From the NCBI RefSeq assembly GCF_014268815.2, contig NZ_JABWRE020000001.1, positions 873,001 through 937,000 of the forward strand: DNA of 64,000 bases, read 5' to 3'. Position numbers and translations under genes: made by a program. Positions 46,766 to 55,357 of this stretch are shown here, one piece after another (within the stretch, counting starts at the first letter, position 1; the number at the start of each line of letters is the position of its first letter). The notes beneath the pieces were generated by a model, which was given only the letters and a program-made list of their open reading frames with translations, did no database searches and was not told the origin of the DNA. Source of the DNA: Pseudomonas urmiensis. GTDB lineage: Bacteria; Pseudomonadota; Gammaproteobacteria; Pseudomonadales; Pseudomonadaceae.

Positions 46766-47230
46766 ATGGCTAACGAAAACGAGATCAGCTCCCCCGAGGA
46801 GCAGGCTTTGGCAGATGAGTGGGCAGCAGCCCTGGAAGAGACCGGCGATGCCGGCCAGTCCGACATCGATGCGCTGCTGGCGGCGGACGCGGGCAACTCC
46901 GGTGCCGGCCGACTGCCAATGGAAGAGTTCGCCAGCTCGCCCAAGCCGAACGAAAATGTCAGCCTCGAAGGCCCCAACCTGGATGTGATCCTGGATATTC
47001 CGGTGAGCATCTCGATGGAAGTGGGCAGCACCGAAATCAACATCCGCAACCTGCTGCAGCTCAATCAGGGGTCGGTGATCGAGCTTGACCGCCTGGCCGG
47101 CGAGCCGCTCGACGTGCTGGTCAACGGCACGCTGATCGCCCATGGCGAGGTCGTGGTGGTCAACGAGAAGTTCGGCATTCGCCTGACCGACGTGATCAGC
47201 CCAAGCGAACGTATCAAGAAGCTGCGCTGA
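46766..47230 (+). CDS. fliN: Flagellar motor switch protein FliN (with FliM-like N-terminal peptide)
   Basis: FliN (154 aa) is the lower C-ring protein and docking site for FliH. The C-terminal SpoA domain (about 75-150) is complete: LDVILDIPVSISMEVGSTEI and NIRNLLQLNQGSVIELDRLA through IRLTDVISPSERIKKLR. The N-terminus has an extra 60-residue acidic segment containing SDIDALLAAD at residues 32-41, which resembles the EIDALL CheY-binding core of FliM. ATG 46766 has CGAGGA upstream; an in-frame ATG at 46748 does not start the conserved product. Confidence 0.95.
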   Translation: MANENEISSPEEQALADEWAAALEETGDAGQSDIDALLAADAGNSGAGRLPMEEFASSPKPNENVSLEGPNLDVILDIPVSISMEVGSTEINIRNLLQLNQGSVIELDRLAGEPLDVLVNGTLIAHGEVVVVNEKFGIRLTDVISPSERIKKLR

Positions 47231-47677
47231 GTGAAGGCGCTGATGCGGGCCGCGACGGCCCTGGCGGCGCTGCTCGCCAGTGAGGTAGCGATCGCTGCGA
47301 CGATCCCTGCCACGCCTGCCCCTGGAGCCCCAGGTAGCCTCGGTGGGCAACTGGCGCAGATGGTCTTCGGGCTGTTGCTGGTGGTCGGGCTGATCTTCCT
47401 GCTCGCCTGGCTGGTGCGCCGTATGCAAGGCGCCGCGCCGCGTAGTGGGCAAGTGATCGAAATCGTCGGTACGCGCGCCATCGGTCCGCGTGATCGGTTG
47501 TTGTTGGTACAGGTGGGCAAGGAGCAGATCCTGATCGGGCATAGCCCGGGCAGCATCGAGGCCCTGCATGTGCTGGCCGAACCGGTCGAGGTGCCCGCCG
47601 GTGCCCGTCCGGCCACGCCTGAATTCGCCCAGCGGCTGCTCGAGCTGATGGGCAAGGATCAGAAGGACAAGAAGTAA
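47231..47677 (+). CDS. fliO: Flagellar biogenesis protein FliO
   Basis: FliO (148 aa) helps fold the FliP ring of the export gate. There is an N-terminal signal-like segment, a Pro/Ala stretch, one clear transmembrane helix ([20 protein letters not shown]) and the cytoplasmic core [33 protein letters not shown] 47231 directly follows the fliN stop; ATG 47243 is an alternative with GAAGGCG upstream. Overlaps fliP by one base (TAATG). Confidence 0.92.
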   Translation: MKALMRAATALAALLASEVAIAATIPATPAPGAPGSLGGQLAQMVFGLLLVVGLIFLLAWLVRRMQGAAPRSGQVIEIVGTRAIGPRDRLLLVQVGKEQILIGHSPGSIEALHVLAEPVEVPAGARPATPEFAQRLLELMGKDQKDKK

Positions 47678-48444
47678 TGAGTGGCGCCCTGCGCATCCTG
47701 TTGAGCACCTTGTTGCCAGTCGTGCTGTGGTTGGTGGCGCCGCAGGCGCTGGCCGCCGACCCCCTGTCGATCCCGGCTATCACCCTGTCCAGCGGGGCGG
47801 ATGGGCAGCAGGAATATTCGGTCAGCCTGCAGATCCTGATGATCATGACGGCGCTGAGTTTCATTCCAGCGTTCGTCATCCTGATGACCAGCTTTACCCG
47901 CATCATCATCGTCTTCTCCATCCTGCGTCAGGCCCTGGGCCTGCAACAGACGCCATCGAACCAACTGCTGACCGGCATGGCGCTGTTCCTGACCTTCTTC
48001 ATCATGGCGCCGGTGTTCGACCGGGTGAACCAGACGGCGATCCAGCCCTATCTGAACGAGCAGATGACTGCCCAGCAGGCCATCGACAAGGCACAGGTTC
48101 CGCTCAAGGACTTCATGCTCGCGCAGACCCGGCAAAGCGATCTGGACATGTTCATGCGCTTGTCCAAGCGCACCGATATCGCCAGCCCGGACCAGGCGCC
48201 GCTGACCATCCTGGTGCCGGCGTTCGTGACCTCCGAGCTCAAGACCGCGTTCCAGATCGGCTTCATGATCTTCATCCCGTTTTTGATCATCGACATGGTG
48301 GTCGCCAGCGTGCTGATGGCGATGGGTATGATGATGCTGTCGCCGCTGATCATTTCCTTGCCGTTCAAGATCATGCTGTTCGTGCTGGTCGATGGCTGGG
48401 CGCTGATCATGGGCACCCTGGCTGGCAGTTTCGGCGGCGTCTGA
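47677..48444 (+). CDS. fliP: Flagellar export gate protein FliP
   Basis: FliP (255 aa) forms the pentameric core of the type III export channel. It has a cleavable signal peptide and four membrane segments: [60 protein letters not shown], and the final [20 protein letters not shown]. The family [20 protein letters not shown] and TPSNQLLTG motifs are present. The ATG overlaps the fliO stop. Confidence 0.97.
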   Translation: MSGALRILLSTLLPVVLWLVAPQALAADPLSIPAITLSSGADGQQEYSVSLQILMIMTALSFIPAFVILMTSFTRIIIVFSILRQALGLQQTPSNQLLTGMALFLTFFIMAPVFDRVNQTAIQPYLNEQMTAQQAIDKAQVPLKDFMLAQTRQSDLDMFMRLSKRTDIASPDQAPLTILVPAFVTSELKTAFQIGFMIFIPFLIIDMVVASVLMAMGMMMLSPLIISLPFKIMLFVLVDGWALIMGTLAGSFGGV

Positions 48445-48465
48445 CGCCGTCAAGGAGAGCCTTGC

Positions 48466-48735
48466 ATGACACCTGAAGTTGCTGTCGACCTGTTCCGCGA
48501 TGCCCTCTGGCTGACCACCCTGATGGTGGCCGTGCTGGTGGTGCCAAGCCTGCTGGTCGGCCTGGTGGTGGCGATGTTCCAGGCTGCCACCCAGATCAAC
48601 GAACAGACCCTGAGCTTCCTGCCGCGCTTGCTGGTGATGCTGGTGACCTTGATTGTCGCCGGGCCATGGCTTACCCAGAAGTTCATGGAGTACTTCATTG
48701 GTCTGTACACCAGCATTCCGCAGCTGATCGGGTGA
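48466..48735 (+). CDS. fliQ: Flagellar export gate protein FliQ
   Basis: FliQ (89 aa) has two transmembrane helices and packs around FliP. Sequence begins MTPEVAVDLFRDALWLTTLM and contains VPSLLVGLVVAMFQAATQIN and EQTLSFLPRLLVMLVTLIVA, all typical. AAGGAGAG is a strong ribosome site. Ends eight bases before fliR. Confidence 0.96.
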   Translation: MTPEVAVDLFRDALWLTTLMVAVLVVPSLLVGLVVAMFQAATQINEQTLSFLPRLLVMLVTLIVAGPWLTQKFMEYFIGLYTSIPQLIG

Positions 48736-48742
48736 GGCGGCC

Positions 48743-49519
48743 ATGCTGGAGCTGACCGACGCGCAGATTGGGACTTGGGTTGCGACCTTCATGTTGCCGC
48801 TGTTCCGCGTCACCGCGGTGCTGATGACCATGCCGATCTTCGGCACCAAGATGCTCCCGGCGCGCATTCGCCTGTATGCGGCCCTGGCCATCACTGTCGT
48901 GATCGTGCCGGGTCTGCCGCCATTGCCCGAGTTCGAACCGCTGAGCCTGCGAGGCTTTTTGCTGTGTGGCGAGCAGGTGATCATCGGGGCGGTGTTTGGA
49001 TTCTCATTGCAGATGCTGTTTCAGGCGTTCGTGGTGGCGGGGCAGATCATCGCGGTGCAAATGGGGATGGCGTTTGCCTCGATGGTCGATCCGGCCAATG
49101 GCGTCAACGTCGCGGTGGTCAGCCAATTCATGACCATGCTGGTCAGTATTCTGTTTTTGCTGATGAACGGCCATCTGGTGGTGTTCGAGGTCTTGACTGA
49201 GAGCTTCACGACCTTGCCGGTCGGGAGTGGGCTGTTGGTCAATCACTTCTGGGAGCTGGCTGGGCGCTTGGGCTGGGTGCTGGGGGCCGGATTGTTGCTG
49301 GTGCTTCCCATGATCGCTGCGCTGTTGGTGATCAACGTTGCCTTCGGCGTGATGACCCGTGCAGCGCCGCAGTTGAACATCTTCTCGATCGGTTTCCCGC
49401 TGACATTGGTGTTGGGCATGGCCATCTTCTGGGTGGGTCTGGCCGACATTCTTTCCCACTACCAGGCATTGGCCAGCGAAGCGCTGCAGTGGCTGCGTGA
49501 ACTGGCACGGGCGCGCTAA
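48743..49519 (+). CDS. fliR: Flagellar export gate protein FliR
   Basis: FliR (258 aa) completes the FliPQR gate. It is very hydrophobic, with six or so membrane segments, for example MLPLFRVTAVLMTMPIFGTK, VVAGQIIAVQMGMAFASMVD and VLGAGLLLVLPMIAALLVIN. The family motif FGTKMLPARIRLYAALAIT follows the first helix, and PQLNIFSIGFPLTLVLGMAI is diagnostic. Two bases before flhB. Confidence 0.97.
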   Translation: MLELTDAQIGTWVATFMLPLFRVTAVLMTMPIFGTKMLPARIRLYAALAITVVIVPGLPPLPEFEPLSLRGFLLCGEQVIIGAVFGFSLQMLFQAFVVAGQIIAVQMGMAFASMVDPANGVNVAVVSQFMTMLVSILFLLMNGHLVVFEVLTESFTTLPVGSGLLVNHFWELAGRLGWVLGAGLLLVLPMIAALLVINVAFGVMTRAAPQLNIFSIGFPLTLVLGMAIFWVGLADILSHYQALASEALQWLRELARAR

Positions 49520-49521
49520 GC

Positions 49522-50664
49522 ATGGCCGAGAGCGAGAGTGGTCAGGACAAGACGGAAGAGCCCACCGACAAGCGCAAGACGCAGGCGCGCGAGAAAGGTG
49601 AGGTGGCCCGCTCCAAGGAGCTGAACACCGTCGCCGTCACCCTTGGCGGGGCAGGCGCGCTGTTGGCCTTTGGGGGTTATCTGGGCGAGACCCTGATGGA
49701 GCTGATGCGGCTGAACTTCAGCTTGCCGCGTGAGGTGTTGATGGCTGAAGGGTCCATGGCCGCCTATTTGCTCAACTCGGGCAAGATGGCCATCTGGGCT
49801 GTGCAGCCGATCCTGGTCCTGTTGTTCGTGGTCGCTTTCATTGCACCGATTGCTCTGGGTGGGTTCCTGTTCTCAGGCAGCTTGCTGCAGCCCAAATTCA
49901 GTCGCATGAATCCCTTGGCGGGGATCAAGCGCATGTTCTCCTTGAATGCCTTGACCGAGCTGCTCAAGGCATTGGCGAAGTTTTTCATGATCTTGGTGGT
50001 GGCGCTGGTGGTGCTTTCCAACGACCGCCAGGCGTTGCTGGCGATTGCCAATGAGCCGCTTGAGCAGGCGATTATTCACAGTGTCCAGGTGGTCGGATGG
50101 AGTGCCATGTGGATGGCAGCGGGGCTGTTGCTGATTGCCGCGCTGGATGTGCCGTTCCAGCTGTGGCAAACGCACAAGAAGTTGAAGATGACCAAGCAGG
50201 AAGTGCGCGACGAGTACAAGGACAGTGAAGGCAAGCCTGAGGTCAAGCAGCGGATCCGTCAGTTGCAGCGGGAGGTTTCGCAGCGGCGCATGATGGCTGC
50301 GGTGCCTGAGGCTGACGTGATCATTACCAACCCGACGCACTATGCGGTGGCCCTGAAGTATGACCCCGATAAGGGCTCGGCGGCGCCGCTGCTGCTGGCC
50401 AAGGGCACCGACTTCATTGCGTTGAAGATGCGTGAGATTGCTGCTGAGCATAAGGTGCAGATTTTGGAGTCGCCGGAGTTGGCGCGGGCGATCTATTACT
50501 CTACCGAGCTTGAGCAGGAGATTCCGGCTGGGTTGTATTTGGCGGTGGCGCAGGTGTTGGCTTATGTGTTCCAGATTCGGCAGTACCGGGCTGGCAAGGG
50601 GAAGGCGCCGGATCCGTTGAAGAAGGATTTGCCGATTCCGCCGGATTTGCGGCGTGATTCTTGA
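49522..50664 (+). CDS. flhB: Flagellar export specificity switch protein FlhB
   Basis: FlhB (380 aa) is the autocleaving export-gate protein whose state decides between hook and filament substrates. N-terminal QDKTEEPTDKRKTQAREKGE and VARSKELN are typical. Four membrane segments lie between about 30 and 210. The self-cleavage site NPTH is in ITNPTHYAVALKYDPDKG. The C-terminal domain continues LELAR-type SPELARAIYYSTELEQEIP. The last codons become rich in GT-ending codons compared with the genes upstream. A long non-coding interval follows. Confidence 0.97.
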   Translation: MAESESGQDKTEEPTDKRKTQAREKGEVARSKELNTVAVTLGGAGALLAFGGYLGETLMELMRLNFSLPREVLMAEGSMAAYLLNSGKMAIWAVQPILVLLFVVAFIAPIALGGFLFSGSLLQPKFSRMNPLAGIKRMFSLNALTELLKALAKFFMILVVALVVLSNDRQALLAIANEPLEQAIIHSVQVVGWSAMWMAAGLLLIAALDVPFQLWQTHKKLKMTKQEVRDEYKDSEGKPEVKQRIRQLQREVSQRRMMAAVPEADVIITNPTHYAVALKYDPDKGSAAPLLLAKGTDFIALKMREIAAEHKVQILESPELARAIYYSTELEQEIPAGLYLAVAQVLAYVFQIRQYRAGKGKAPDPLKKDLPIPPDLRRDS

Positions 50665-50719
50665 TATGTAGGTTTGTAGGTTTGTGAGCAGATCCATTTG
50701 CGATGGAGACGCTGATTCA

Positions 50720-50965
50720 CCTTTCCGCCCTTACGGCGGGTCACTTTTGGTCGTGGCCAAAAGTAACCAAAAGCCGTGCGCTCCACCATCAGTCCCGCCC
50801 GTGGCGGGATCCCCTCGCTTTGGTGCCTTCCGGGCCCGCGCGGCCTACGATTTGCTGCGCAAATCTACATCTCGCGCCTTCGGCTACGCCGAAGGGTGCT
50901 ATCGCACCTGCCCCTCCAGACACCTACGCTCGGCCTCCTGAAGTCGCGAAGTTAGTGGCGGCGCC
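50720..50965 (+). repeat. Long inverted repeat, left copy
   Basis: Begins CCTTTCCGCCC, contains a core (50826-50910, 85 bases) identical to the reverse complement of 51434-51518, and includes a small dyad CCTTCGGCTACGCCGAAGG. Outside the core the copies are similar but not identical. Resembles a mosaic intergenic repeat I associate with Pseudomonas genomes. Confidence 0.85.
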
Positions 50966-51016
50966 TGGGGTGGCGTTATCTGGCGATAGTGGCAGGTGTG
51001 GTGGATAGTTGGACGC

Positions 51017-51043
51017 CATCGCGGGGCAAGCCCGCTCCCACGG
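51017..51043 (+). repeat. REP element
   Basis: CGCGGGGCAAGCCCGCTCCC with dyad GGGGCAAGCCCC-like centre. Single copy. Confidence 0.8.
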
Positions 51044-51099
51044 ATTCACCGCCAGCCGGAAGTGAGGCGCGGTATCTGTGGCAGGTGTGGTGGATGCTC

Positions 51100-51133
51100 T
51101 GGCCTCTTCGCGGGCAAGCCCGCTCCCACAGGG
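51100..51133 (+). repeat. REP element
   Basis: Full P. putida-type REP: GGCCTCTTCGCGGGCAAGCC then CGCTCCCACAGGG. Confidence 0.88.
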
Positions 51134-51201
51134 TTCGTGGGGTTTGCAGTATCTGCGTAGTGCCAGTGCTGGCTCAACGCTGAACTGAAATCTGCGCGGT
51201 A

Positions 51202-51248
51202 CCTGTGGGAGCGGGCTTGTCGGGGCGCCGAACCGCCGCGAAGAGGCC
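51202..51248 (-). repeat. REP element, inverted and interrupted
   Basis: CCTGTGGGAGCGGGCTTG, then a GTCGGGGCGCCGAAC insertion, then GCCGCGAAGAGGCC. It pairs with the REP at 51100-51133 except for the interrupted centre. Confidence 0.75.
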
Positions 51249-51280
51249 AAAACAAACAACACAAAATAGAAAAATTAAAA

Positions 51281-51334
51281 TTTGGCTTTGGCTTTGGCTT
51301 TGGCTTTGGCTTTGGCTTTGGCTTTGGCTTTGGC
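51281..51334. repeat. Microsatellite (TTTGGC)9
   Basis: Nine perfect copies of TTTGGC, 54 bases, no interruption. Confidence 0.98.
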
Positions 51335-51382
51335 GAGAGCGCAGCGATTCGCCTGCTCTTGATCTTCATGCGCGCAATTCCA

Positions 51383-51622
51383 GGCGCCGCAGATTCGCGA
51401 CTTCAGGAGGCTGAGCAGAGGTGCCTGGAGGGCCAGGTGCGATAGCACCCTTCGGCGTAGCCGAAGGCGCGAGATGTAGATTTGCGCAGCAAATCGTAGG
51501 CCGCGCGGGCCCGGAAGGCGCCGGCGCGAAGGGACCCGAAGCGCAGCGTAGGGCCGTATGTAGGAGCGAGCGGTTTTGCTTACTTTTCCCAAGAGAAAAG
51601 TAAGCCGCCGTAAGGGCGGAAG
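51383..51622 (-). repeat. Long inverted repeat, right copy
   Basis: Reverse-orientation copy of 50720-50965, sharing the 85-base identical core at 51434-51518. Lies between the two microsatellites. Confidence 0.85.
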
Positions 51623-51662
51623 GGGCCAGTGGCATCGCCACATCAAACGGATAAGCTCAAAT

Positions 51663-51715
51663 AACCCAAACCCAAACCCAAACCCAAACCCAAACCCAAA
51701 CCCAAACCCAAACCC
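51663..51715. repeat. Microsatellite (AACCCA)8-9
   Basis: Eight perfect AACCCA units plus AACCC. It differs from the complement of the TTTGGC array by one base per unit (AAACCC against AAAGCC). Confidence 0.97.
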
Positions 51716-51742
51716 CCACAATCTCCCACCTAACGAAAAAGT

Positions 51743-51758
51743 TGGACAGCTTCTTGCA
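51743..51758 (+). promoter_or_regulatory. RpoN (sigma-54) promoter of flhA-flhF-fleN-fliA
   Basis: TGGACAGCTTCTTGCA: GG at 51744-51745, ten bases, GC at 51756-51757, 55 bases before flhA. FleQ/RpoN control of flhA is established in P. aeruginosa. Confidence 0.87.
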
Positions 51759-51813
51759 AAGGCAGCGCCAGGCGCCCTTAACGCGTCAAAGTTTTGCTTG
51801 AAGAGGACTCGCG

Positions 51814-53943
51814 GTGGATCGCACTCAGTTAATCAGCAACGCCCGCAACAACCTGGCCGGACTCGGCCGGGGCAACCTGGGCGTGCCGCTGTTATTGCTG
51901 GTGATGTTGGCAATGATGATGTTGCCGATAGCGCCGTTCCTGCTCGACGTGTTCTTCACCTTCAACATCGCCCTGTCGATCGTGGTCCTGCTGGTCTGCG
52001 TGTACGCCTTGCGCCCACTGGACTTCGCCGCCTTCCCAACCATCTTGCTGGTGGCCACGCTGTTGCGCCTGGCGCTGAACGTCGCCTCGACCCGGGTGGT
52101 GCTGTTGCATGGCCACGAAGGCCACGGCTCGGCAGGTAAGGTCATCCAGGCCTTCGGCGAAGTGGTGATCGGCGGTAACTACGTGGTCGGTGCGGTGGTG
52201 TTCGCCATCCTCATGATCATCAACTTCGTGGTCGTGACCAAGGGCGCCGGGCGGATTTCCGAGGTGAGCGCGCGCTTCACCCTCGACGCCATGCCTGGCA
52301 AGCAGATGGCCATCGACGCCGACCTCAACGCCGGCCTGATCGACCAGGCACAGGCCAAGTCGCGCCGTGCCGAAGTAGCCCAAGAGGCCGAGTTCTACGG
52401 CTCGATGGACGGTGCCAGCAAGTTCGTCCGCGGCGACGCAATCGCCGGTCTGTTGATCCTGTTCATCAACCTGATCGGCGGCATCCTGATCGGCATGTTC
52501 TCGCACAACATGGGCTTTAGCGAAGCAGGCAAGATCTACGCGCTGCTGACCATCGGTGACGGTTTGGTGGCGCAATTGCCATCGCTGCTGCTGTCGACCG
52601 CTGCCGCAATCATGGTCACGCGTGCCTCGGGTTCCGAGGACATGGGCAAGCTGATCAATCGACAAATGTTCGACTCGCCCAAGGCATTGGCGGTCTCGGC
52701 CGGCATCATGCTGGTAATGGGCGTGGTGCCGGGCATGCCGCATGTCGCCTTCATCAGCCTTGGCCTGATGTGTGCCGGTGGCGCCTACCTGGTGTGGCGC
52801 AAGCAGCAGGCGGCCAAGGTCAAGGCGCAGGAGGAAGTGCAGCGTCAGCAAGACCTGCTGCCGTCGCCGCAGCGTGCCATGGAAACCAAGGAGCTGGGCT
52901 GGGACGACGTCACCCCGATCGACATGATCGGCCTGGAAGTCGGTTACCGGCTGATCCCGCTGGTCGATCGTAACCAGGGCGGGCAGTTGCTGGCGCGGAT
53001 CAAGGGCGTGCGCAAGAAGCTCTCGCAGGATCTGGGCTTCCTCATGCCTACCGTGCACATCCGTGACAACCTCGACCTGCAACCCAGTGCCTATCGCCTG
53101 ACCCTGATGGGGGTGATCCTGGCCGAGGCGGAGATCTATCCGGATCGCGAGCTTGCGATCAACCCTGGCCAGGTCTTCGGCACCCTCAATGGTATCGCTG
53201 CGCGCGACCCGGCGTTCGGCCTGGAAGCGGTGTGGATCGATGTCGCCCAGCGCGCCCAGGCGCAGTCGCTGGGCTACACCGTGGTCGACGCCAGTACCGT
53301 GGTCGCCACCCACTTGAACCAGATTTTGCAGAAGCACTGCCACGAGCTGATCGGCCACGAAGAGGTCCAGCAGTTGCTGCAGGTGCTGTCCAAGGCTTCG
53401 CCCAAGCTTGCCGAGGAGCTGGTGCCGGGCGTCATTTCCTTGTCGGGGCTGCTCAAGGTCCTGCAAGCACTGCTTTCCGAGCAAGTGCCGGTGCGTGACA
53501 TCCGCAGTATCGCCGAGGCAATCGCCAACAACGCCGGCAAGAGTCAAGATACCGCCGCGCTGGTTGCCGCAGTGCGCGTCGGATTGTGTCGCGCCATCGT
53601 GCAAAGCATTGTCGGCGTTGAGTCCGAGCTGCCTGTGATCACCTTGGAGCCAAGGTTGGAACAGATTTTGCTCAATAGTCTGCAAAGGGCCGGGCAAGGT
53701 CAGGAAGATGGTGTTCTTCTTGAACCGAGCATGGCCGAGAAGCTTCAGCGTTCGTTGATCGAAGCGGCCCAGCGTCAGGAGATGCAAGGCCAGCCAGCTA
53801 TCCTGCTGGTGGCCGGCCCGATCCGCGCCATGCTGTCGCGCTTCGGTCGCCTGGCTGTACCGAATTTGCATGTTTTGGCGTATCAGGAAATACCTGACAA
53901 CAAGCAAGTCACCATCGTTGCCACCGTGGGCCCCAACGGCTGA
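51814..53943 (+). CDS. flhA: Flagellar export gate protein FlhA
   Basis: FlhA (709 aa) is the nonameric proton-driven export-gate protein. GTG start 51814 has GAGGA upstream. The N-terminal half has about eight membrane helices, with the FHIPEP-type signature TLLRLALNVASTRVVLLHGH and the cytoplasmic loop EVSARFTLDAMPGKQMAIDA, DLNAGLIDQAQAKSRR. The C-terminal domain (about 340-700) binds chaperones and substrates (DLGFLMPTVHIRDNLDLQPS). Starts the flhA-flhF-fleN-fliA unit; flhF follows after 11 bases. Confidence 0.98.
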   Translation: MDRTQLISNARNNLAGLGRGNLGVPLLLLVMLAMMMLPIAPFLLDVFFTFNIALSIVVLLVCVYALRPLDFAAFPTILLVATLLRLALNVASTRVVLLHGHEGHGSAGKVIQAFGEVVIGGNYVVGAVVFAILMIINFVVVTKGAGRISEVSARFTLDAMPGKQMAIDADLNAGLIDQAQAKSRRAEVAQEAEFYGSMDGASKFVRGDAIAGLLILFINLIGGILIGMFSHNMGFSEAGKIYALLTIGDGLVAQLPSLLLSTAAAIMVTRASGSEDMGKLINRQMFDSPKALAVSAGIMLVMGVVPGMPHVAFISLGLMCAGGAYLVWRKQQAAKVKAQEEVQRQQDLLPSPQRAMETKELGWDDVTPIDMIGLEVGYRLIPLVDRNQGGQLLARIKGVRKKLSQDLGFLMPTVHIRDNLDLQPSAYRLTLMGVILAEAEIYPDRELAINPGQVFGTLNGIAARDPAFGLEAVWIDVAQRAQAQSLGYTVVDASTVVATHLNQILQKHCHELIGHEEVQQLLQVLSKASPKLAEELVPGVISLSGLLKVLQALLSEQVPVRDIRSIAEAIANNAGKSQDTAALVAAVRVGLCRAIVQSIVGVESELPVITLEPRLEQILLNSLQRAGQGQEDGVLLEPSMAEKLQRSLIEAAQRQEMQGQPAILLVAGPIRAMLSRFGRLAVPNLHVLAYQEIPDNKQVTIVATVGPNG

Positions 53944-53954
53944 GGTAGTGGGTT

Positions 53955-55265
53955 ATGCAAGTTAAGCGTTTTTTCGCCGCCGATATGCGTCAGGCCATGA
54001 AGCTGGTCCGTGATGAGCTGGGCGCCGATGCCGCCATCATCGGCAACCGGCGCATTGCCGGCGGTGTCGAGCTGACGGCCGCGCTGGACTACAAACTGTC
54101 CGCGCTGGCCCCGCGCGTGCCCAATGCCGAGCTTGAAGATGAGCTGCGCAAGACCCAGTCGCGCATCGCCACCGCCCAGGCCGAGCTGAGCAGCCGCAAC
54201 GATACCGATGAAGGCAACCGCCAGTTGTTCGCGGGACTGTCGCTGACCGCATCCGAGCCGTTGATCGAGCCGCACGTCGATGTGCCGCCGGCTGCCGCCG
54301 CACCCGCGCCGGCGCCAGTCGATCCGCGCCTGTTCGATGCCATGCGCTCGGAGCTTTCCGGTCTGCGCGAGCTGCTCGAAGTGCAGCTCGGCTCGCTGGC
54401 CTGGAGCCAGTTGCAAGGCAGCAAGCCAATGCAGGCCAACCTCTGGCGGCGTCTGCAACGCGTCGGATTGTCTGGCGCACTGGCCCGCGAGCTGCTCGAC
54501 CTGGTGGCCGAGATCGACGAACCGCGCCAGGCTTGGCGGATGATCCTGGCGCACCTGGCGCGGATGATCGATGTGCCCGAGATCGAACCGATCGAGGAGG
54601 GCGGGGTGATCGCCATGGTCGGCCCGGCCGGCATGGGCAAGACCACCACGCTGGCCAAGCTGGCCGCACGTTACGTGCTCAAGTACGGCGCCAGCAACTT
54701 GGCTCTGGTGAGCATGGACAGCTTCCGCATCGGCGCCCAGGAGCAGCTCAAGACCCTTGGGCGGATCCTCAACGTGTCGGTGACCTACGTCGATCCTGGC
54801 GAGTCGCTGGCCCAGGCGCTGGAGCCGCTACTGCGCAAGCGCGTGGTGCTGATCGATACCGCTGGCCTGCAAGCCAGCGACCCGGCACTGCGCATGCAGC
54901 TTGAAACACTTGCAGGGCGCGGGATTGCCGCCAAGAATTACCTGGTGCTGGCCACAACCAGCCAGAAACAGGTGCTCACCGCTGCCTACCACAGCTACAA
55001 GCGCTGTGGCCTGGCCGGTTGCATCCTGACCAAACTCGATGAAACGGCCTGCCTCGGCGAAGTATTGAGCCTGGCCATCAGTCATGAACTGCCGGTTGCC
55101 TATCTCACCGATGGCCCGCGCATTCCTGACGACCTGCACCTGCCGCGCAAGCACCAGTTGGTTAGTCGCGCAGTCAGTGTGCAAATGCAGGAAGACCCCA
55201 GCGAAGAGGCCATGGCCGATATGTTCGCTGATCTCTACCACAACTCTGGCAAACGCGCGGGTTGA
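53955..55265 (+). CDS. flhF: Polar flagellum placement GTPase FlhF
   Basis: FlhF (436 aa) is an SRP-type GTPase that puts the flagellum at the cell pole. The N-terminal MQVKRFFAADMRQAMKLVRD starts the B domain, followed by an Ala/Pro-rich linker (about 95-120). The NG domain has G1 GPAGMGKTTTLAKLA, the SMDSFRIGAQEQL G2 region, G3 VLIDTAGL and G4 TKLDE. In Pseudomonas it works with FleN to set number and place. A 92-base gap with a small possible leader gene separates it from fleN. Confidence 0.97.
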   Translation: MQVKRFFAADMRQAMKLVRDELGADAAIIGNRRIAGGVELTAALDYKLSALAPRVPNAELEDELRKTQSRIATAQAELSSRNDTDEGNRQLFAGLSLTASEPLIEPHVDVPPAAAAPAPAPVDPRLFDAMRSELSGLRELLEVQLGSLAWSQLQGSKPMQANLWRRLQRVGLSGALARELLDLVAEIDEPRQAWRMILAHLARMIDVPEIEPIEEGGVIAMVGPAGMGKTTTLAKLAARYVLKYGASNLALVSMDSFRIGAQEQLKTLGRILNVSVTYVDPGESLAQALEPLLRKRVVLIDTAGLQASDPALRMQLETLAGRGIAAKNYLVLATTSQKQVLTAAYHSYKRCGLAGCILTKLDETACLGEVLSLAISHELPVAYLTDGPRIPDDLHLPRKHQLVSRAVSVQMQEDPSEEAMADMFADLYHNSGKRAG

Positions 55266-55276
55266 GGGAGAACGTA

Positions 55277-55348
55277 ATGCAAAATACCTACATCAAGGGC
55301 TTCGAGAACAGCCCCACATGTGGCCTCGGTCCAAGCGAGACAAGGTAA
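55277..55348 (+). CDS. Possible 23-residue small protein/leader peptide before fleN
   Basis: ATG 55277 is preceded by GAGGGAG at 55264-55270, an unusually strong and well-spaced ribosome site, and the frame runs 23 codons (MQNTYIKGFENSPTCGLGPS, then ETR) to TAA ten bases before fleN. A palindrome CCACATGTGG (55314-55323) lies inside. Either a leader peptide coupling flhF and fleN or chance; conservation is not known. Confidence 0.4.
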   Translation: MQNTYIKGFENSPTCGLGPSETR

Positions 55349-55357
55349 AGAACAAAT

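Larger units (their letters stand above)
50665..51813. other. 1.15-kb non-coding interval between flhB and flhA
   Basis: Contains a large inverted repeat (50720-50965 against 51383-51622), three REPs, two hexanucleotide microsatellites and the flhA sigma-54 promoter. Several open frames cross it but they start in repeats, have no ribosome site and encode dipeptide repeats or REP translations, so I call no gene. Confidence 0.75.

Noticed and set aside
51046..51369. Minus-strand ORF with a (Pro-Lys)n repeat over the TTTGGC array, and similar ORFs across the flhB-flhA gap
   Set aside because: Coding comes from the microsatellite and REPs, no ribosome site, no domain.
51281..51715. CRISPR array
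   Set aside because: The hexamer arrays have no spacers, and REPs are few and unevenly spaced; no cas gene in the window.
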